Shown one piece after another: positions 60,262-64,000 of a DNA stretch of 64,000 bases (position 1 is its first letter; the number at the start of each line of letters is the position of its first letter). Position numbers and translations under genes: made by a program. The notes beneath the pieces were generated by a model that was not told where the DNA came from, did no database searches, and worked only from the letters and a program-made list of their open reading frames with translations. This DNA comes from Ophioderma brevispina. Its lineage: Eukaryota > Echinodermata > Ophiuroidea > Amphilepidida > Ophiodermatidae. The stretch lies in the NCBI GenBank assembly GCA_023653785.1, contig JAMKCH010035257.1, forward strand, positions 40,068 through 104,067, written 5' to 3'.

Positions 60262-61480
60262 ATGGATTGTACCCCTTTTACTGCTTTGGTTTTTCCTATG
60301 AAAAAAGTCCCAATATGCATTTTTTTACCCTTTTTTTCTACTTGATTTGAACAATCACATCCTATGTCTTGCATAAAGTCAAATTCCTAATTTTTTACAT
60401 TTTCCACCAATTTCAAACATTTTTGTATAATTTAGCTGCCAGCAGAAGTAACATTAATTGCAATTCAGACAGATTTTTTAGCCTTACCCTAAGTCCTTAC
60501 ATCTTAGACGTGGGCCAAGTTTGCAAGTTTTGTTTTTTATTGTACATGTATCAAAATGAAAAACATTTTTTTTTTTTGTTTTTAGAAGCAAATATTTCCG
60601 GGGTTGATTTCCCCCGTTGGGTCTACAACGGTTATGCTTTGTCCAAATTAGTTCCACTTTATTTTTGAATATTTAGGAGTTGGTTCTGTTCTTCCTCTTT
60701 CATATTTTTCTGTGGTTGCCTCCCTGCTAACTATCATAAGTAAACACAAGGATCCCCACTGTTGCCTAGCAGCCTCCAGGCATGGCCTATTCACAGGGTG
60801 CCCCTTATATGTACATGCCTCCAATTGCAGTGCATTATTTCCGCTCAAAATTGAGTGTATCATTTCATAGGCAACACAACAAACATATTTCAGTACATGC
60901 ATGTTGATTTTGTGATCATAAAAAGGTGATCATGCAGGTTTAGATGTCATGTGCCAGGTATGTACTTAATTATACATGAAATGTGAAATTCCAACAGTCC
61001 TGGATCGACCAAACAAAGTCACATTCTACGCATCAGTATGTAATCTCACACATGGTAAATAACCCCACATTATAAAATAAACCCATCAATGCAGGGACTG
61101 TATTTTGAAAATGGCAGGTGAGCTGTTAAAAGCTCTTCTTTAATTCCCAGAAGAGCTGCAGTGGAGCTGTTACGAAAATTTAATGCCATGATGTGTACAC
61201 CAACATACACCTATCGATGGATGTCGAATTCGGCTACTCTACCTCTCCAGAACAGCTTATTTCTACTATTGGGACGGTGCACTAAGCTAAGACTGCATGC
61301 GTATTTTGTACCAAAATCAGAAAATATGGAATAAAATGCTTGAAATGTGCACGAAGCTTTCTGTGAAATGATATTCTGAACTGAAACGTACGTTAAATTC
61401 TTCTAAACGTAGCGTTTTCCATTCGAAATTGTACCCGCGGCCCGGTCACAATTTGACACATCAGGTCTCATTTTGTCTTG
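60262..61480. other. No feature identified
   Basis: Several T runs and short unrecognised frames (for example 60369-60668 and 60648-60902 on opposite strands). Confidence 0.4.
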
Positions 61481-61640
61481 ACCCGGAAGTCATGTCTACA
61501 AAATAGGCGTGGCTAAGGTCAATAATGTTGTCAATAATGCTATTACGTACCCTGATTGGTTAATTATATAATTACATTATTTATGCACGATATGTTGACG
61601 ATAACATTTTTTCCAGTATATAAGTCTGAAGGCTTTTTTT
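61481..61640 (+). promoter_or_regulatory. Possible core promoter
   Basis: In order: an ETS-like ACCCGGAAGTCATG (61481), a KLF/Sp-like GGCGTGGCTAAG (61507), an inverted CCAAT box CTGATTGGTTAAT (61552) and TATATAAG at 61617. Spacing of the CCAAT box to the TATA box, about 60 bases, and of a start site expected near 61648 is normal for an animal promoter. No recognisable exon follows, so this may be a chance set or a transposon-borne promoter. Confidence 0.25.
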
Positions 61641-61956
61641 ACAATTGAGGTACAGATATTTGTTATAACTAAAAGCGACCGGTTTTTTTAACTAAATTTA
61701 CTCCTTTCTAAGGCAATCCGATGATCGCGCGATGTAACCTGTTTTCAGGCGCTCGCACGGCGCGTTAGCGATCGCGCGCCTCAAAATACGGTCCCGTAAT
61801 GACCAAATTTCAGACTGCAAATTGTTTTGTGTCAAACAAGAAATTTGCGTTGGTGTCACAATTGAATCACAGAAACTAGATATGATATTTGCCACAAGAA
61901 AATGCCAGTTATTGCCAACGTTAAAATTTTGGTAGAAAGAGCACAAGATATTTGGA
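61641..61956. other. Non-coding with a CpG-rich patch
   Basis: 61718-61790 is CpG-dense (GATCGCGCGATG, GGCGCGTTAGCGATCGCGCG) with AGGCGC facing GCGCGCCT over ~35 bases. Nothing else recognised. Confidence 0.4.
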
Positions 61957-62194
61957 TTGGGCCATGTGGTAACCCCCCTTATTGGACCCCTCTCATACAA
62001 CTTATAACCCCCCGACCCTAAACCATAACCATAAAATCAATCCTAAATCTAACCGATACCTAGCTTCAGGTTAGGATGGTAACCCTAAAGGTTACGGTTT
62101 TTTTATAGTTGATTTAGGGTTTACCTTTTTTTCTAAGTGGTTTGAGGTAAGGTTGCAAAGCGAGATCAGAAAGTGAGGTCACCACATGGGCCAA
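61957..62194. mobile_element. Foldback element with telomere-like interior
   Basis: TTGGGCCATGTGGT at 61957 is exactly complemented by ACCACATGGGCCAA at 62181. Similar flanking blocks (CAAGATATTTGGATTGG left; CCAATTTACATATCTTG right) extend the symmetry. The interior holds CCCTAAACC, AACCTAAAC-like and GGTTAGG/GGGTTTACC steps in opposite directions on the two halves, reminiscent of degenerate CCCTAA repeats. Non-coding. Confidence 0.7.
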
Positions 62195-64000
62195 CCTCCA
62201 ATTTCATCCAATTTACATATCTTGCATGAGTTTCCAAACGATTTTAGAATAAGGCATCTTTCAAAATGATGAATTTCTGCAATAATTTTCAACAATGTAT
62301 TTTTCAAAACAAATCATTTAGTTTGGCAATTTAAAAAAGGGTAGAGTTTGTATTGAGATTCTACAAATGCATGATTTTGTACAGGTTTTGCAAAGTTACT
62401 TTCACACACATTCTCTCATATCCCCCACTTTTCTCCATCAAATTTAGATTTTTGGTACAAACTTCACATTTTCCTCATAGGCCCAGTGAAAATTAAAGCC
62501 ACTGGCAATGTCTCCTTTTTTATTTGGATCTTATGAACAACGTTAATCGTTCCTTCATTCATTCATTCATTTCATTCTAAATAATTTTCCTGCTAGAATT
62601 TTGGTTTAAGGAGTTTGTATATATTTGAAATAAATTTGGCAATAATACTAGCATGTGAAAAAATAGACTCAGGGTTCTGCTTTGAAGGTCACTCACAAGA
62701 GGCCAGAGTAACTTGGGGAAATAAGGTTAATTTTTTAAACTTAAAAGTATTATTTTAGCACTAGGTCAAGGAGAATAACTATGGCCATACAGAACCAAAT
62801 GCAGTTATTTTTAATTACCCTATCCCTTGTCCGAAGTCTTGCACACACTGCCTAAATTTTGCTTTATGTACACTTCAGCAATTTACTGACTTGTTATATG
62901 TGTAGCTTTTTGTGGTTCAGTAAATTTACGTACATTACATTTCTACATGCACATTATGTTTTGACTTGTGTAGTACCTACTACTATTATGTTTCAGAGAG
63001 CAAAAACCACAAAAGGGTGATTAGTTCAAACTATGACCTATGACAAACTTAACATTAAAATCACAGAGTTACAGAAGCCTAAAGTTCATTTGATCCTTTC
63101 TGTCAAAATGGCCATTTAAGTGACCAACTTTGATTCATCCTAGTTAAAAATACATGGTTTTAGACCTCACGGTGTACAATACTGTAACTTTTTGAAATTG
63201 AAAAGGCTTATGGGGAAATAAATCACACTGAATATCCAAATTTTAATTTATGGGTCAAAACTGACCCTCTCTAACATGTGACAGCAATTTGTTTTTTCAA
63301 AGCCAGTGCTTTTTTATGCCATTTTGTGGTCCATCAGTAAGTTTTTACATTGTGTGTTAGGGTCAATCCCCATGTTTTGATGGGGCTTTGGACTTTTTTG
63401 CCTCTACTTTTGTATTTAATTTAAGACAATCACAACTATTCCTTATTTTAACCCTATGAAGGGCCTCAATAACTTTCACCATGTTTTTTACACCAAATCA
63501 GAGCCACTTTAAAATGTTTTGAGCCCCTACAACTGAAATTTATCTTTTAATTTGATTGTTTGCGCTTTCAACCTGTACCTAATACTGTAATCAAACTATT
63601 TTGGACTCCTTCCAAGGCCCTAACCAAAGTTCTGTGAGAAAACCTGCGTGGAAGGGATGATCAATAACAATCACTGAATTCATATGTATTCATTTACTAT
63701 TAACTAAGTACTAGTAACAACAGTCAACTACAATTTTTGTGTACTACTTGATGAGTCAACTTCAATATCATTGTTTTGCCCTTTTTTATGTCATCGCCTT
63801 TTACCTTCATTTAGATACATTAATTACTGGATAGCCCACAGGGTTTTGTGTACATTAAACGGCTCGATCTTAAATTCAAAAATTATAACCAAGTCGAAGA
63901 CCAGCATTTTAACTGTTGGTAATTAATGAGAAGAATAATTGTCATAGAATAACTTGTAGGTGAAAAATTTTGAGAAAAAATTCGTCCATGGTTTCAAATG
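62195..64000. other. No feature identified
   Basis: AT-rich DNA to the window edge. TTAAAGCCACTGGCAATG at 62493 resembles T2/T3 ends but has no partner. CATTCATTCATTCATT near 62553 is a short tetranucleotide run. Confidence 0.4.

Noticed and set aside
62493..62512. Further TTAA element beginning TTAAAGCCACTGGCAATG
   Set aside because: No matching opposite end within the window; nearby CAGAGCCACTTTAA at 63499 is not its complement.

Overview
This window reads as non-coding nuclear DNA of an animal. It is AT-rich, has no operons or tightly packed frames, and no open frame in it can be recognised as a known protein. Microsatellites, tRNA-derived SINEs and many short inverted-repeat (MITE-like) elements point to a metazoan. 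The style of the SINEs and of the CAGGGGCGTA-type and CGGATCCAGG-type elements is what I associate with marine invertebrates such as echinoderms, hemichordates or cephalochordates, but I cannot fix the lineage from sequence alone. The window may be intergenic or lie inside one or more very long introns.

Layout. 1-4.2 kb: mostly unique DNA, one copy of a ~340 bp interspersed family (R1), and a TTAA-flanked MITE that holds a second element. 4.2-8.9 kb: one ~2.35 kb unit present twice in tandem; the copies differ mainly by scattered short indels, which looks more like sequencing or assembly error than evolution. 9.5-13.1 kb: an 83 bp tandem pair, CpG-rich patches, hairpins and a TA-flanked MITE. 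16.7-22.6 kb: elements with GGCC ends, a decayed repeat field, a 640 bp cluster of partly palindromic ATATGCTCCTGG-like motifs, and another TA-flanked MITE. 24-36 kb: R1, simple repeats, two minisatellite-like arrays and a possible broken THAP-like finger near 33 kb. 36.9-38.4 kb: a 978 bp piggyBac-like element with an internal 43 bp tandem array, inserted at TTAA inside an older MITE; an uninterrupted paralogue of the host at 51.4-51.9 kb shows the empty site. 39-43 kb: ATC microsatellite, intact-headed SINE, a 67 bp near-perfect palindrome, a hAT-type element with perfect 8 bp target duplications, and a foldback element rich in AAACTCCGGAGT motifs. 44.9-50.6 kb: a GC-rich foldback, a strand-skewed AT tract, two further inverted-repeat elements and a SINE in reverse. 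52.5-62.2 kb: a duplicated repeat with a poly-T tract, a possible first coding exon (54.36-54.43 kb), R1 copies, a possible core promoter near 61.6 kb and a telomere-like foldback. The last 1.8 kb holds nothing I can identify.

No gene set works together here. The content is a layered record of non-autonomous transposition with no transposase or reverse transcriptase recognised. The strongest points are the nested TTAA elements with their empty-site paralogue, the hAT element with its target duplications, the motif cluster at 20.65-21.30 kb, and the suspect duplication at 4.2-8.9 kb.
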